Positions 24,982 to 36,843 of a stretch of 64,000 nucleotides of DNA are shown here, in pieces. The notes under the pieces were generated by a model. The model was not told where the DNA came from. It worked only from the letters and a program-made list of their open reading frames with translations, and did not search any database. Numbering within the stretch: position 1 is the stretch's first letter; the number at the start of each line of letters is the position of its first letter. Source of the stretch: Sequoia sempervirens (Eukaryota > Streptophyta > Pinopsida > Cupressales > Cupressaceae); assembly GCA_007258455.2 (NCBI GenBank), contig VDFB02252616.1, forward strand, positions 117,506,128-117,570,127. The letters are read 5' to 3'. The translations under genes were made by a program, and so were the position numbers.

Positions 24982-26583
24982 GACAAAGATTTTGGCACCC
25001 ACAATTCTCTAACACTTCTAGGGTTTTTCACCTAAAAGGAGAGAGGTAGGCCAAAATGTGCAATGTCCCCACTCAAAACTAATGCAAGTATGAATGAAAT
25101 ATCCCTATATACAATATCTAAATGCAAAAAATTGATTAAGGAAATGAATTATTAATGTAAAAGTTAAGAAATGTGAGTTGTTTGAAAACACATTGTGATA
25201 TGCAAAATGACCTAAGAATGCAAGTAAACAATAACAAAAATGAATGGCATTGGAGAGTTGCATCTAGAAATTGGAATGTGATGGAAAGAGGCTCTGGAAT
25301 CCTACATAATTTGATGTTGAAGCCAATTAGGACAGTTACGCCAAGCTGGGTGACTTAGTCCTATTTTGGGGAGATTCTGTTGGAATACGATTCAGCCAAA
25401 AGGATATCCAGAAATGCAAAAATTATTGACGTTGGGAATAATTTTCCACAAATTGTGACTTATTCCACTTGGGAATCTTGGTAAATTCAGGGCAAGAATT
25501 TGTAGCTCTCAGTCTGCACTTCTCTTCTTGATAGGTGTCTAGTTATGTTTCTTCATAAATCGGGCTGTAAATGATCTCCAAGCTTCATTTAGGGATTTTT
25601 TTGACATGAATGAATTTGATGGAATGATACCTTTTAACAAAATTCTCTTTGACAAATATGCATACAAGACCTACAAAACACACATGCAAAGAGGGGGAAA
25701 AGGGTTAAGGGTTAGTGAATAGGGGTTTTCCTTGGTCAAACCCCAATTTGGTAATCAAACCCCTAAAAATGAAATGAAATAAATAGAAGATGATGAATGA
25801 ACAACATGCAATGCTACAACTCACCAAATCCTTGATGTAAAAATCTAAAGATATGCAAGTAGATGCTCTAATGAAGAATTGATAGTGCCTAGAATGCTTG
25901 AGAATTATGAATGTATTTATGCTAATGTATGAATGAATGTATTAGATGAACGGGGGTGAAAATGAGAGGAAAACCCTTTATTTATACTTTATTTTACAAA
26001 ATTTCCCAAAAATAACACATCATAGGCCAACCTTAAGGTTAAGAGAATAATATCCTGCCAAAATTTTAAAATAATTTTGATTTTTGTGCCTAGTGGGACT
26101 AAGTCACCCTAGGTGGTGACTTGGTCACACCAGGGAAATTTTAATGGGTGTTGGTAATTAAAGAGTATTTAATGATGTCTAACGAGATTATTCTTTGAAA
26201 CACACTTAAGTAGGGCTGAAAAGTGTATTAAGGGGTCATTTAAACATAAGAAAGGGTCAAATTAGTGTTGACAAGCCTAGAAAAGCACATAATTTTGTTA
26301 CAACTCTTTACAACACTTTGAAATAAGACTTCGTAAGTGATAAAAAGAGTTTATTTAAGTGAATTATAATGAAAAGGTCCTAGAAAAGTGTGAAAGTGGG
26401 TTACAACACTTCACAACACTTTTGCAAGACATCATAGAATTTTTATTGATTCACAAGGACCCAAGACCTAATGTGAATGTGTTGACAACATTACAACATT
26501 AATTCTAGGAAAAATCAAGCCAAAATCACTAGGAGGGCCTAAACATGAGAAAAATTAGAAGGGTTAGTTTTTTCATGTCCACA
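24978..26583 (-). repeat. Element 1, 3' LTR
   Basis: 1606 bp with perfect 8-bp inverted ends TGTGGACA/TGTCCACA. It aligns with 39678-40648 and 61888-62744. It serves as the uninterrupted reference copy for reading the split right LTR. Confidence 0.85.
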
Positions 26584-26600
26584 TTTAGCCCCCACTTTAG
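26584..26600 (-). other. Element 1 polypurine tract
   Basis: The minus strand reads AAAGTGGGGGCTAAA directly against the LTR start. This is the expected plus-strand primer of an LTR element and confirms minus orientation. Confidence 0.75.
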
Positions 26601-27866
26601 TGAGAGGATGAACCTACTTCAAACTCACACTAAAGTAGTCAAATATGCAATCAAGAGGGGTTTCATTGAACTAATGCTAGCAAGATGAGACAACAACAAT
26701 CAAGAGGGATGATCAAGCCCCTAGGATGAAGATCCCATTGAAAAATAAACATGAGCACAAAGAAACACACATGGGAATGATGTAAATGAAGAGTGAGAGA
26801 AGGAAAAGGAAAAACAGAGTTGGATCAAGCTTTGATTGTTTTTCCATCCCATTGTGGATTAGATCTAGGTTGTTTGTCTGAAAAGAAAATGCATACTCAC
26901 TCTGAGTTAATGAAACTCATGGATGTCCACTAGGTGAGAAGGCCCAAAAGGTGAGAAACATATACTCATGGCTGGTATGCACTCACGCACATGCAAGTGG
27001 CTATAGGGAAAGTCATGCCTTGGAATCAGCTTCCCGCTCAACCATACCAAAGTTATACCTTCTGATAATTTTAATATAGTGCCACAAAATAAAATGGTAT
27101 TTCAAGCTTCACGAGACAAGAAAAAATTTGTATGCTTGGAGCTCATGATTAAATGTGATGGCACCACAGGAATGCAAACTTTGTGTTATGCAAGGTGGCC
27201 ATATAACAAATACACAATGCAACATGCAAAAGGATGTTCAAAGGATTCTTGTTTAGTTCATGTGAATTCTTAGCTTAGGGAACATTGTGCCTAATGTCTC
27301 CAAGAGAGGACCAATCAAAGGATAGAAATTTGCAACTTAGGGGATGCAATGCATCACATCAAGCCACTAAGAGGGATGTAATATGCTAAGATAGATCACA
27401 CTCATGAATAAAACTGCACCCATTGTAATCCACAAAGCGACAAGCACATCGTATAAAGTATCAACATTGCACTAAGAACCAAGAAAAATGGAAAAAAAAT
27501 GCAAAATTATAATGCCATTGTATGCCTCCACTTTAAAGGAATTCTTGCACACCATACTATTAACAATTCCTTTAAAGTAGCAAATGAAAAATGAAAACAA
27601 GGAGAAAGACATGAGAGCCAACTTGGAATGCCCCTATGCGAAGTCATATGTTTCTGAGTAAAGTTACATCATGTGAGAGAAAAAGAAAAGGGAGGGTTTT
27701 CCACCAAAAATGAAAACAACAAACACATAAAAGATCTATGGATTTCGGGTTAGTATGTTTTTTGTTGTAATGTTGTGTATAGAGCTCGGAATTGTGATCA
27801 TCCCCCAAATACATAGAACGGGAAGAATGACACAAAGAGAGAAAAAATAAAGAAAAAGAAAGATCC
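26601..27866. other. Element 1 3' untranslated region
   Basis: No convincing coding frame. It lies between the tandem repeats and the polypurine tract. The 64-codon open stretch at 27079-27273 has no support. Confidence 0.45.
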
Positions 27867-28170
27867 TTTTGGGTCAATGTGGAAGAGACATAGGGTGTCC
27901 CGATACTTTGCATCATCCTCAAAAGAAAAACACAAGAAAAATGAAAAAGAAAAGGTGAATGAAAATGGAAAATATTTTGGGTCAACATGAGAGAGACATT
28001 TGGTCTTAATACCTTGTGTCATCCCCAAAAGAAAAACATAAGCAAAAGAAAAAAGAGAAAGGAACAGAAAAAGAAAAGCCTTTTGGGTCAACATGAGAGA
28101 AACATTTAAGTCTCAATGCCTTGCGTCATCCCCAAAAGGAAAACACAAGAAAAGACAAGAAAAAGGAAAA
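27867..28170. repeat. Tandem repeat, ~107-bp unit
   Basis: Three head-to-tail units starting TTTTGGGTCAA at 27867, 27975 and 28081, with a partial unit before them. Each ends in a purine-rich AAAAGAAAAACACAAG stretch. Tandem repeats between coding region and 3' LTR are known in several plant Ty3/gypsy lineages. Confidence 0.8.
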
Positions 28171-28569
28171 AGCGATGTACAACATATAGAAGAATGAAGG
28201 TACAAATAGAGGAATGTCACAAAGAGAGAGAACATCAAACATCACATTATGGGGGAACACGTTACGTACATGAAAACATTCAAAAGAAAAAGAAAAAGAA
28301 CATGTAAAAGACTAGTAAGGAAATTCGAGTCAACCATCAAGAAAATCATCCGCCTCCTAGTCATGTTCATGATATTTCAAGGGTGAGCAACTAGCCAAAG
28401 GGACAAGAGCAAGTCCCAAACTAGAGGAAGCGTCGGGTTCTATACCCTTTGTAGGAGATTTATCATTTAAGCTCATAGAAGAGGAAAATAATGTATTCAG
28501 ATCATTATGCACCTCTTCATCTATTTTAGTGATCTCATCATCATCATCATCATCCATATTAATCACAAT

Positions 28570-29368
28570 AGGAGGCTATGTGCAGGATCATGATGGGCCA
28601 AAAAGTAGCAATATGATGGGTATGTGGCTAACGACTTTTTTTTTACCCAAAATTGATGAAACGAAAAATATTTTTAAAGGAGATTCTCAGCTTTACACCA
28701 ATATAAATTATGTTTTACTTTGAATTTAATAAGTAATTATTATTCATTTTCTATTCAAATTACGACTAAAGTCGTGATTGATAGACTTATTGAAAAACAA
28801 CTATAGCTTTCAAACGGTATCACATTTTTTCAATCCAAAATATGCATCACATTTATGCTTTATATACTATAGAATTAAAAAAATAAAAATTGAATTTCAT
28901 GAAGTTTTGGCGAAGTTAAAGTGGTCAGACATACAAGTTTTTTGTATTTTTAAAATTTGTAATAAAAAATTCATAATTAATTATTTACTTGGAAAAAAAT
29001 TACAAACAAATATGCATCACATCGGGACATGAGTCCTCTACCTATATCTAAAATATTATAAAAAAATATTATCATTTTATTATGGTTAGGGTGGTCAGAC
29101 AGACACCTACTTATTTTTTCCCTAAAATTTAAGTACTACTGCATTGAAATTTCAAATTTTCACCAAATAGATTTATTTTATTTAAAACAAACCTAGTAGT
29201 TTAGAAACTAAATTCAATTTTATACAGATTCTATTCTTACATATTTTTGAAATAATATAGATAACTTATCCAAATTTTTACGTCAAGTTGCCTAACTCTG
29301 ATTTTTCTAATTTTTTTGCCACTTAAGGGCCTATTTTTTCCATGGTGATCCTGCACATACCCAGGAGG
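28570..29368. mobile_element. Inverted-repeat DNA transposon (MITE-like), copy 1
   Basis: About 790 bp with terminal inverted repeats TATGTGCAGGATCATGATGG (left, 28577) and its counterpart ending CCTGCACATACCC (right, to 29362). It is flanked by the direct repeat AGGAGG (28570-28575 and 29363-29368). Very AT-rich inside; the open stretch at 28778-29032 shows no transposase motif. It interrupts the element 1 frame. The superfamily is not assigned. A second copy starts at 63462. Confidence 0.7.
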
Positions 29369-30043
29369 ATGAATGATAATGTCCAATGAAGGGTGTACCT
29401 CTTATTGTGGTTCTTGTATTGGATTGTTTTATTGTGATTGGTGAGGAGGGTTGTCATACATTGCTTCTGTCAAGTGCGGATTTCAATTTTCTTTATTTTC
29501 TTTGTCTTGTAACTTGCGAGCAAGGGAACGACGTCTATTCCTATGCTCATGAGCTCCTTTATTTCTTTTGATTTTATTGTCGAGTTGTCTTTGTGAAGGA
29601 GCGGATTGATCAACCATAGATTGATTTTCTTCCCTAAGGGGAGGAATTGAAGGAACCATGTAGGGTTGTTCATCCACTTTCTCCTTTGCTTTGTAAACTT
29701 GTTTTATATGAGGAGGCATGACGAAGTTGTTATCATTATCTTGTGGTCTCTTAGACAATGTCGGGGAGGTATCAAGTGTTGGTTGAGCTTGGTTGGGTGG
29801 TTCTTGTTCAAGTTGAAGCATTGTTTCATCTAGGATAGGAGTGTCAAAAGTGGATGGGGACATGTTGCAGAGAGACAAGTCTGCTATTTTCTTTGCTTTA
29901 AATTTTTGGTAAGGAATGAAAAAGAAGTCTTTGTGAGGCATTATAGGTTCCATGGGCTCGAGCCAAAAGGCTTCCAAGGAAAAATTTCCTTTAGAAGACA
30001 AAGGGCTTAAGTCACTATGGTGAATAGTGAATATTTCATTGTC

Positions 30044-30048
30044 AAAGG
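30044..30048. repeat. Target-site duplication, element 2 (left)
   Basis: AAAGG before the LTR start TGTTAGCG; repeated at 36839-36843. Confidence 0.85.
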
Positions 30049-32169
30049 TGTTAGCGAATGGAATAAGCCTTGATAGATAAATCAAGTAAGGACTCTAAAC
30101 CCAAATTTGGCACCAATTCAAATCTGCTAATAGCTCTGAAAAGCGCACAATTGTATTTGTGGCTTTTCTCTAAATTTTATTGATGTACAACTCCCTCACA
30201 AGATCTTCAATGAATTTATCTATTCTAAAGAAAAGACATGCTTTTAACCAAAAAGTAGAAAAGCTGACTAACATTAGCTTGTAAATAGGAAACTAACGTG
30301 AGGACATAAAAAGCAGCGATTTATAATCAATTAAAAGATTGAAAAATCATTACTATCAAATCTAACTAATGTAAATAGACCAAACTGCAATAAATAAAAG
30401 ACATATAGCTTATTTTTCAAAGAAAAAATAGCCATATCGTACACATAACAGTTAGGTTTGCATACTTCCAATCTTTTAATTTATGACACACTGATTATAA
30501 ACTACTATAGATTATAAATAATTACATTCCTTCTTGAAAATACCACTGGTTAGATGTATCCCGAGAGATCAAAATCCCATCATCTATGTTTAAAATCTAA
30601 TTTATAACATGGCTAAAGCCATTGAACAAACACTAAAGCCGTTACTAAATGAGTGACTTCCTGTAGATCCCAAAATTTATCGAGAAACTGATAACACAGT
30701 GGAATTTTTTCCAAGAATAGGTATCAGCGAAGAAAATTGATCACCACCTGAGCAACAACTACCAAAGGACCAATCATTTCATCAATATTTAATGCAACAT
30801 ATATGAGGGAGCCAAGCGGTAGTACGTGTGAGCTGTCCAATGAAGAATTGTAATTCAATCGATGCAAGTTGACCATAAATGTGAATTAAATTCACATCTT
30901 ACCAATCTTGAATGACTGCACCCATGTCTAACCAAAATTCTATAAATTCAAGTAGTATCACTTCTTTTCCAATGTCAATTGCATCCAATATGGCAAGCTC
31001 CCAAAGCAATGGAAATTCTATGAATGATTACATTTTTTTGGAAGAGATTGAGTGTAATCATCTATTCAGGCACATTTCTGATCAACTTAAAGAGGTCTAT
31101 GTGGTGTAGAGTGAGGTAGAAGAAGTGCTCCAAAGCATCATGGGTGAGGCATTTCTTAGCCAAGCTCACATGCATAACACCACAATGCTAGAGCGATTCA
31201 TTTACATAGTTGTCAGGACTTTTGGCCGTCGAGATTGGGGTGTGAGGGAACTGGAGCATTTGGTGAAGCCTTATTTCCATTAGCAAGTTAGGGTGGTGAA
31301 AAATGGACTCAACTACTATCCATGAACTAGGCTAGTAGTTGATGTTATCTGAATTCCATCCACCATTTAGGATGAGACTCTTGAGGAGGTTGTGGCTCTG
31401 TTGTGCACTAGAGTAGTGAGAAATGACATGGGGCTATTCATGTAATTCCTCTAGTCACATGAGAACCTGCTTTCACTTGCTCAAATTGAACGCCTGCAGG
31501 TTGTTACTGAGAGCATCTGGGTCCTGATGTTTACCTTGTGCACTTGAAATATCATCTATTTGCCTCTTTTTGTGTCCGCCAACCTTCTTTTTGTACTTGA
31601 ACCAAGTGATAATAGCTATACCAGCATAATGTAAAAATGTTTAGATATGAATTAAATATCTCTTTTTCGATGTTATTTGTGTTTTTACATGTATGGTTTG
31701 TTGGTTTATGTTTATGTTATGCTTGAAAATACTAGCTTTCTTTTGTATAATTTCTTAATTAAGTAACCAAACTAGTAATAATTCGGTTTAAACAATATCA
31801 TTCTTCGTAGGCGGAAAAATTTATGGTTCACATAACTTAACAAAACGTCGCCCATGTTCAAAATGACTTAGAAAATGTCACCTGAGGCATAACTTGCGAG
31901 TGAAGTTTTCAAGCTTAGACTTATGACTCAATCGACTCCGTACATGCACTTTGGGAAAAGGGAGTTTGGGTGTGACAAGAGAAAAATGCCAAGTAAAGGA
32001 AAAAGCTAAGGTAGGTGGTATAATGAAAGGTTCGATGAACTTAACAAAACACCGCCCAAGTTCGAAATGGATGACAAAAGACTGCCCAAAACTAGATTTG
32101 GTCCATCACTTAGGAAAAATAGTAGGATAACATCCCGAATAAATACTTTAAGGAAAATTATGGGTAACA
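30049..32169 (-). repeat. Element 2, 3' LTR
   Basis: 2121 bp, starting TGTTA and ending TAACA. It aligns with 34724-36838 throughout by eye. Confidence 0.85.
30912..31550 (+). pseudogene. Antisense ORF in element 2 LTR, left copy
   Basis: On the plus strand, opposite to the element's own genes, a frame of about 205 codons begins MTAPMSNQNSINSSSITSF and runs through LEEIECN, HNTTMLERFIYIVVRTFG, LEHLV and EEVVALLC to about 31550. It has several stops (the first at 31107-31109, where the right copy has CAG). Amino-acid identity to the right copy is maintained along the frame, and the stops differ between copies. No known domain is recognised; it looks mostly helical. Antisense extra ORFs are known in some plant Ty3/gypsy elements (Tat lineage) but usually lie outside the LTRs. 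Confidence 0.5.
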
Positions 32170-33283
32170 GTGGCTCTAGTTGGGGACAAGGACTACAGAG
32201 GATGAAGTAATGAACCTAGAATCATAAATGTAGACTAGTCCTTATCCATTGGGCATGGAGTCAAGGAGAAGGAACAACCAAAGCAAGCAAAAAATAGGAC
32301 AAAACTAGGAAAGAAATATCTAGACTACCAACACAACAAAACTTCAACTATGTACATGGTAGGAAAACCCTACCTCAGATGACTCTCAAGATACTTATGC
32401 AAATCCATTGACAAGTTGGGAGAAGTAGCTAATTGTACAAATCAATGCTGAGAAATTGAAAACTGTGTGTACAGCCAAATGCCAAATTGCCACCACTATT
32501 AAATAAATAAAGTAGGCACCATGTAAGGAATTCTTAAGCAATTTCTTCTATCCAAAGAGCCATTCTTGATTGTATGTGTCAGTAGTTAGATGGCTCATAT
32601 TAATGTTGTCGTGTGTATGTTCACTTCAACCTTATTGCACAACATCCAATTTAAGATTTTCTTGCACGTCTTGCACCTGAAACTCTGAACAAGAAGAAAA
32701 GATCCCTCAAATACCACAACCCCAAACATGCATTATGAGACAAGTGAAATTCCTGGTCACCATGTGTAGAAGCAATTACATTGTCTACAAGTTTAGGGTC
32801 CCAATTTGTAGTTTGTACAACATTAGACCTATTAGATTCTACTATTGATTCATCAATCATTGTTCCTCTTTCAATTTCATCCACTCCATAAGTTGATTCT
32901 AGTAACTGTACTAAAACCTATGAATCTTGTATAATGTTCCTTTCAAAATGAAAAGATTCAGAAAAAAAATGCTCAGTTGTTTCACTTACAGTTGCCTGGC
33001 CTTCAAGGACTTCACTGGCAGACTTAAACTTCTCATAATTAATTTGTGTGCCAAGAGAGATGATATCTGAAGATTCAATTACATTTTGGGGTTGACCTTG
33101 ATTTTATCCTTTAGTTGGGAGATTAGCATTCTCCTCTTTTTTTCTCTAGTCATGATTAACTATAGTTCTAAGCAAACAATCTTCTTCTTTTTAACATTAA
33201 TTATTCTTTTGAATTCATAAAAAAGGGTTATCATATATTTCGAATTCATTAAAGTCAAAGAGAGGGTTAGGATGAATTTATTA
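32170..33283. other. Element 2 internal, non-coding or decayed
   Basis: No clear frame except a 77-codon open stretch at 32884-32651 on the minus strand without motifs. No obvious polypurine tract is seen next to the left LTR. Confidence 0.4.
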
Positions 33284-34640
33284 CTATTCTTTCTTCTGAA
33301 GGTCATCCTTCCTAGAATTGTCATCTCCTTCCAAATGGAAGTATTTATCCTTATTCTCTACTTCTTTGAAAAGGAAAACTTCATATTTCAGAGAAAGAAG
33401 AGAAGTCGATTTTGAACCTTTCAAGCTAACCTCTGGAGGAGAGAGTTTACTAGGAGGAGAGGTTGGATTTGATGATGGCTTCACTGGAAGCTCCCCATCT
33501 TCATCATCACTAGATGAGCTATAATCACTTTTGACTTCAACATAGCTGGATAAGTTCAAGGATGAATCGACACAAGGGTGGTTATGCTTTTCATTAGGTT
33601 GATGTAGATTATTAAAGATCGTTAAATTCATGTTCTCCATAGTAGTATTGCATTTGAATGGAAGCTTGGGAAAGGTTTTATAACTGGTTTTGAGCTTCAT
33701 ACTTGAATTTACTTTCCAGTTTCCTACTGCAATGAAATCATCTTCAACTTTCATTGCCTCTTGTTGAGCTTGCTCAATTCCTCAAATTTTCTCTCTTTTT
33801 AGAAGTAATTGTATATCCGGTTCAAGAGCAGAAATGAATATGTGGTATTGAATCTCTGCACTAGGATTTTTTGGGGTAGGGATCTTTTGGACAGAATGAT
33901 TGAAGCCGTAAACAAAATCTCTCATCGTTTCAGCTCTATTTTTCATAATCTAGAAAAAGTGACATAGGGTAGCTGCAACATTAGTTGGGATTCTGTAACG
34001 CTATAGGATTTTTTTCTTGACAACGTGCCAACTAGTGATGCTTCCCTTTTCAAGTCCTCATAACCATTCGGCAATTTTCTCAATCAAACTTTCAATACAA
34101 TTCTTACAAACACATCCTCATCCTAAATTCTTAAAATTGCACGCATAGCCATCATAGCTAGGATATTGTCCTCAAGATCTTGTTCATCCTGACCTGAGAA
34201 TTTAGGAAATCCTCTGCAAGATCCCTTAGGTAAATCATGATATTGTGATAAAGCAAGGGGGTCAACTTGGTTGCACCAGATATTTGAATCCTTAAACAAT
34301 AAACAAAGTCACCAAATCATCTAGAGTAAGATTAGGAAAAGGAGGTTACTGTGGTGGATGAGCTAAAGGTGGATTTTGAGGCCAGTATGTAGGTGGGTCC
34401 CTTGGTTGACGTGGAGACAGATTGGGCTAATGATTATGACGATGAGGTGAGTCATCATAATATTTGAATATCAGTCTTGGGACCTTTCCTCTTCCTTTTC
34501 CAATTAAAAATTCACTCGCATATAATCTACCACACTCCTTCTATACCTCCACGCAAGTGTACTTAATTGTGAAATGATATCTTCTTGTTCCACTCCAACC
34601 CAATCTAAATCTTGCTGCAAAACAAGGAATACATCATTAT
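33284..34640 (-). pseudogene. Element 2 gag pseudogene
   Basis: Minus-strand gag remains: GFPKFSGQDEQDLEDNI near 34220-34150, then DEDVFVRIVLK and LRKLPNGYEDLKREASL after stops, matching the layout of plant gag proteins. The last intact part is 33754-33284 (156 codons), Ser and acid rich (DYSSSSDDEDGELP) and followed by a Lys-rich end. At least four stops or shifts. No zinc knuckle or pol motif. Confidence 0.65.
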
Positions 34641-34699
34641 GCGGAAGTACTATTTAGCTGCATGATGTAATGGTGATTGTTAGAATTTTGACTAATTTA

Positions 34700-34717
34700 T
34701 CCCCAGCAGAGTCACCA
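34700..34717 (-). other. Element 2 primer-binding site
   Basis: The minus strand reads TGGTGACTCTGCTGGGGA, six bases from the right LTR. It differs by one base from the site of element 3, so both used the same tRNA primer class. Confidence 0.85.
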
Positions 34718-34723
34718 AAAATA

Positions 34724-36838
34724 TGTTATCAAATGGAAAAGCCTTGATAGATAAATCAAGTAAGGACTCTAAACCCAAATTTGGCACCAATTTAAATCTG
34801 CTAACAGCTTTGAAAAGCGCACAATTGCATATGTGGCTTTTCTCTAAATTTTATCAAGGTACATCTCCCTCACAAGATTTTCAATGAATTTATCTATTCT
34901 AAAGAAAAGACATGCTTTTAACCAGAAAGAAGAAAAGGTGACTAACGTTAGCTCATAAATATGAAACTAACATGAGGACAGAAAAAGCAACAATTTATAA
35001 TCAATACAAAGATTGAAAAATCATGAATATCAAATCTAACTAATATAAGTAGACCAGACTACAATAAATAAAAGACATATAGCTTATTTTTCAATGAAAA
35101 CAAATCCATATCATACACATAACACTCAAGTTTGTGTATATCCAATCTTTTAATTTATGACACACCAATTATAAACTATTGCAGATTGTAATTAATAACA
35201 TTCCTTCTCAAAAACACCCCTAGATGTATCCTGAGAGATCAAAATCCCCATCATCTATGTTTAAACTCTAATTTATAACATGGCTAAATCCATTGAATGA
35301 AAATTAAAGTTGTTACTAAATTAGTGACTTCTTGTATCCCAAACATTTATCGAGAAATTGATAAAGACAATGGAAATTTTGCCAAGAATAGGTATTGGCA
35401 GAGAAAATTGATCACCACCTAAGCAACAACTACCAAAGGACCAATCATTTCATCAATATTTAATGCAACATATGAGGAAGCCAAGCAGTAGCATGTGTGA
35501 ACTGTCTGATAAAGGATTGTAATTCAATCGACACAAGCTGACCATAAATGTGAACTAAATTCACATCTTATCAATCTTGGATGAATGCACCCATGTCTAA
35601 CCAAAATTCTATAAATTCAAACAGTATCACTTCTTTTCCAACATCAATTGCATCCAATATGGTGATCTCCCAAAGTGATGGAAATTCAGCAAACAATTAC
35701 ATTGTTCTAGAAGAGATTGAGTGTAATCCTCTATTCAAGCACATTTTTTATCAACTTAAAGAGGTATTGGTGGTGCAGAGTGAGGTAGAAGAAGTGCTCT
35801 GAATCATCCTGGGCGAGGCATTTTTGAGCCAAGCTCATGTGCATAACACCACCATGCTGGATTGATTCATTTACATAGTTGTCAGGAATTTTGGTCATCA
35901 AGACTAGGGCGTGAGGGCACTGGAGCATTTGGTGAGGCCTAAATTCCATCACTACGTTAGGGTGGCGATAAATGGACTCAGCTACTATCCTCAAACTGAG
36001 CTAGTAGTTGATGCTATCTGTATTGCATCCACCATTCAAGATGCGACTTTGGAGGAGGTCGTGGCTCTGCTGTGCATTCAAGCAGTGAGAAGTAACATGG
36101 GGTTATTCATGCAATTCCTCCAGTCACACAAGAACCTGCTTTCACCTACTCAAATTGAATGCTTGCACATTGTTATTGAGAGCATTTGAGTCCTAATTTT
36201 TACCTTGTGTGCCTAAAATATCATCTTTTTTCCTCTTTTTGTGTCTGCCAACTTGGTTTCTGTACTCGAACCAAGCGATAATAACTATACCAGCATAATG
36301 TAAAAACATTTACATATGAATAAAATATCTCTTTTATAATGTTATTTTTATTTTTACATGTATGGTTTGCTAGTTTTTGTTTATGTTATTCTTGAAAATA
36401 CTAGATTTCTTCTATATAATGTCTTAATTAAGTAAACAAACTAGCAATAATTCAGTTTAAATAATATAATTCTTTGTAGGTGACAAAACTAATGGTTCGC
36501 ATAACTTAACAAAACCCCACCCAAGTTAAAAATGACTTAGAAAATGTCACCTGAGGCATAACTTGCAAGTGAAGTTTTCAATCTTAGACTTATGACTCAA
36601 TTGGCTCCATACATGCACTTTGGGAAAAGGGAGTTTGGGTGTGACAAGAGAAAACTGCCTAGTAAAGGAATAAAATAAGGTAGGCGATATAATGAAAGCT
36701 TCAAGGAACTTAACAAAACACTGCCTGAGTTCAAAACGGATGACAAAAGACCACCTAGAACTAGATTTTGTCCATGACTTAGGAAAAATAGTAGGATAAC
36801 ATCCCAAATAAAGACTTTAAGGAAAATTATGGGTAAAA
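34724..36838 (-). repeat. Element 2, 5' LTR
   Basis: 2115 bp, TGTTATC...GGGTAAAA (the final TAACA has become TAAAA). The left end abuts the primer-site spacer. Confidence 0.85.
35581..36189 (+). pseudogene. Antisense ORF in element 2 LTR, right copy
   Basis: Right-LTR counterpart of 30912-31550. Open at 35581-35802 and 35911-36189, with only a few stops between (TGA or TAG where the left copy has CAA, CGA or TGG). The last part, with VALLCIQAVRSNMG and IECLHIVIESI, is intact for 92 codons. Stops at C-to-T or G-to-A positions fit decay by cytosine deamination of an originally open frame. Function unknown. Confidence 0.5.
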
Positions 36839-36843
36839 AAAGG
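36839..36843. repeat. Target-site duplication, element 2 (right)
   Basis: AAAGG directly after the LTR, matching 30044-30048. Confidence 0.85.

Larger units (their letters stand above)
28357..30085 (-). pseudogene. Element 1 polyprotein, C-terminal part
   Basis: Two open pieces (30085-29483 and 28566-28357) form the end of the element 1 frame, split by the transposon at 28570-29368. The sequence is Pro, Ser and charge rich with an Asp run (MDDDDDDE) and a basic segment (RNRRRSLARKLQDKENKE). It joins upstream, across element 2, with the frame at 37097-36844. No protease, reverse transcriptase or integrase motif is visible. The first ~12 codons of the longer piece lie in the LTR of element 2 and are not original. 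Confidence 0.55.
30049..36838 (-). mobile_element. Element 2: gag-only LTR retrotransposon
   Basis: 6.8 kb with 2.1 kb LTRs (30049-32169 and 34724-36838), 5-bp target duplication AAAGG, and a primer site on the minus strand beside the right LTR. The 2.55 kb internal part contains a decayed gag only. It is inserted in the coding frame of element 1. Its LTRs carry an unusual antisense reading frame, listed separately. Confidence 0.85.

Noticed and set aside
24844..25035. Open frame over the AT repeat
   Set aside because: Ile-Tyr repeats from (AT)n; not a gene.
27644..28094. Phe-rich minus-strand frames resembling membrane proteins
   Set aside because: They are the reverse complement of the purine-rich tandem repeats.
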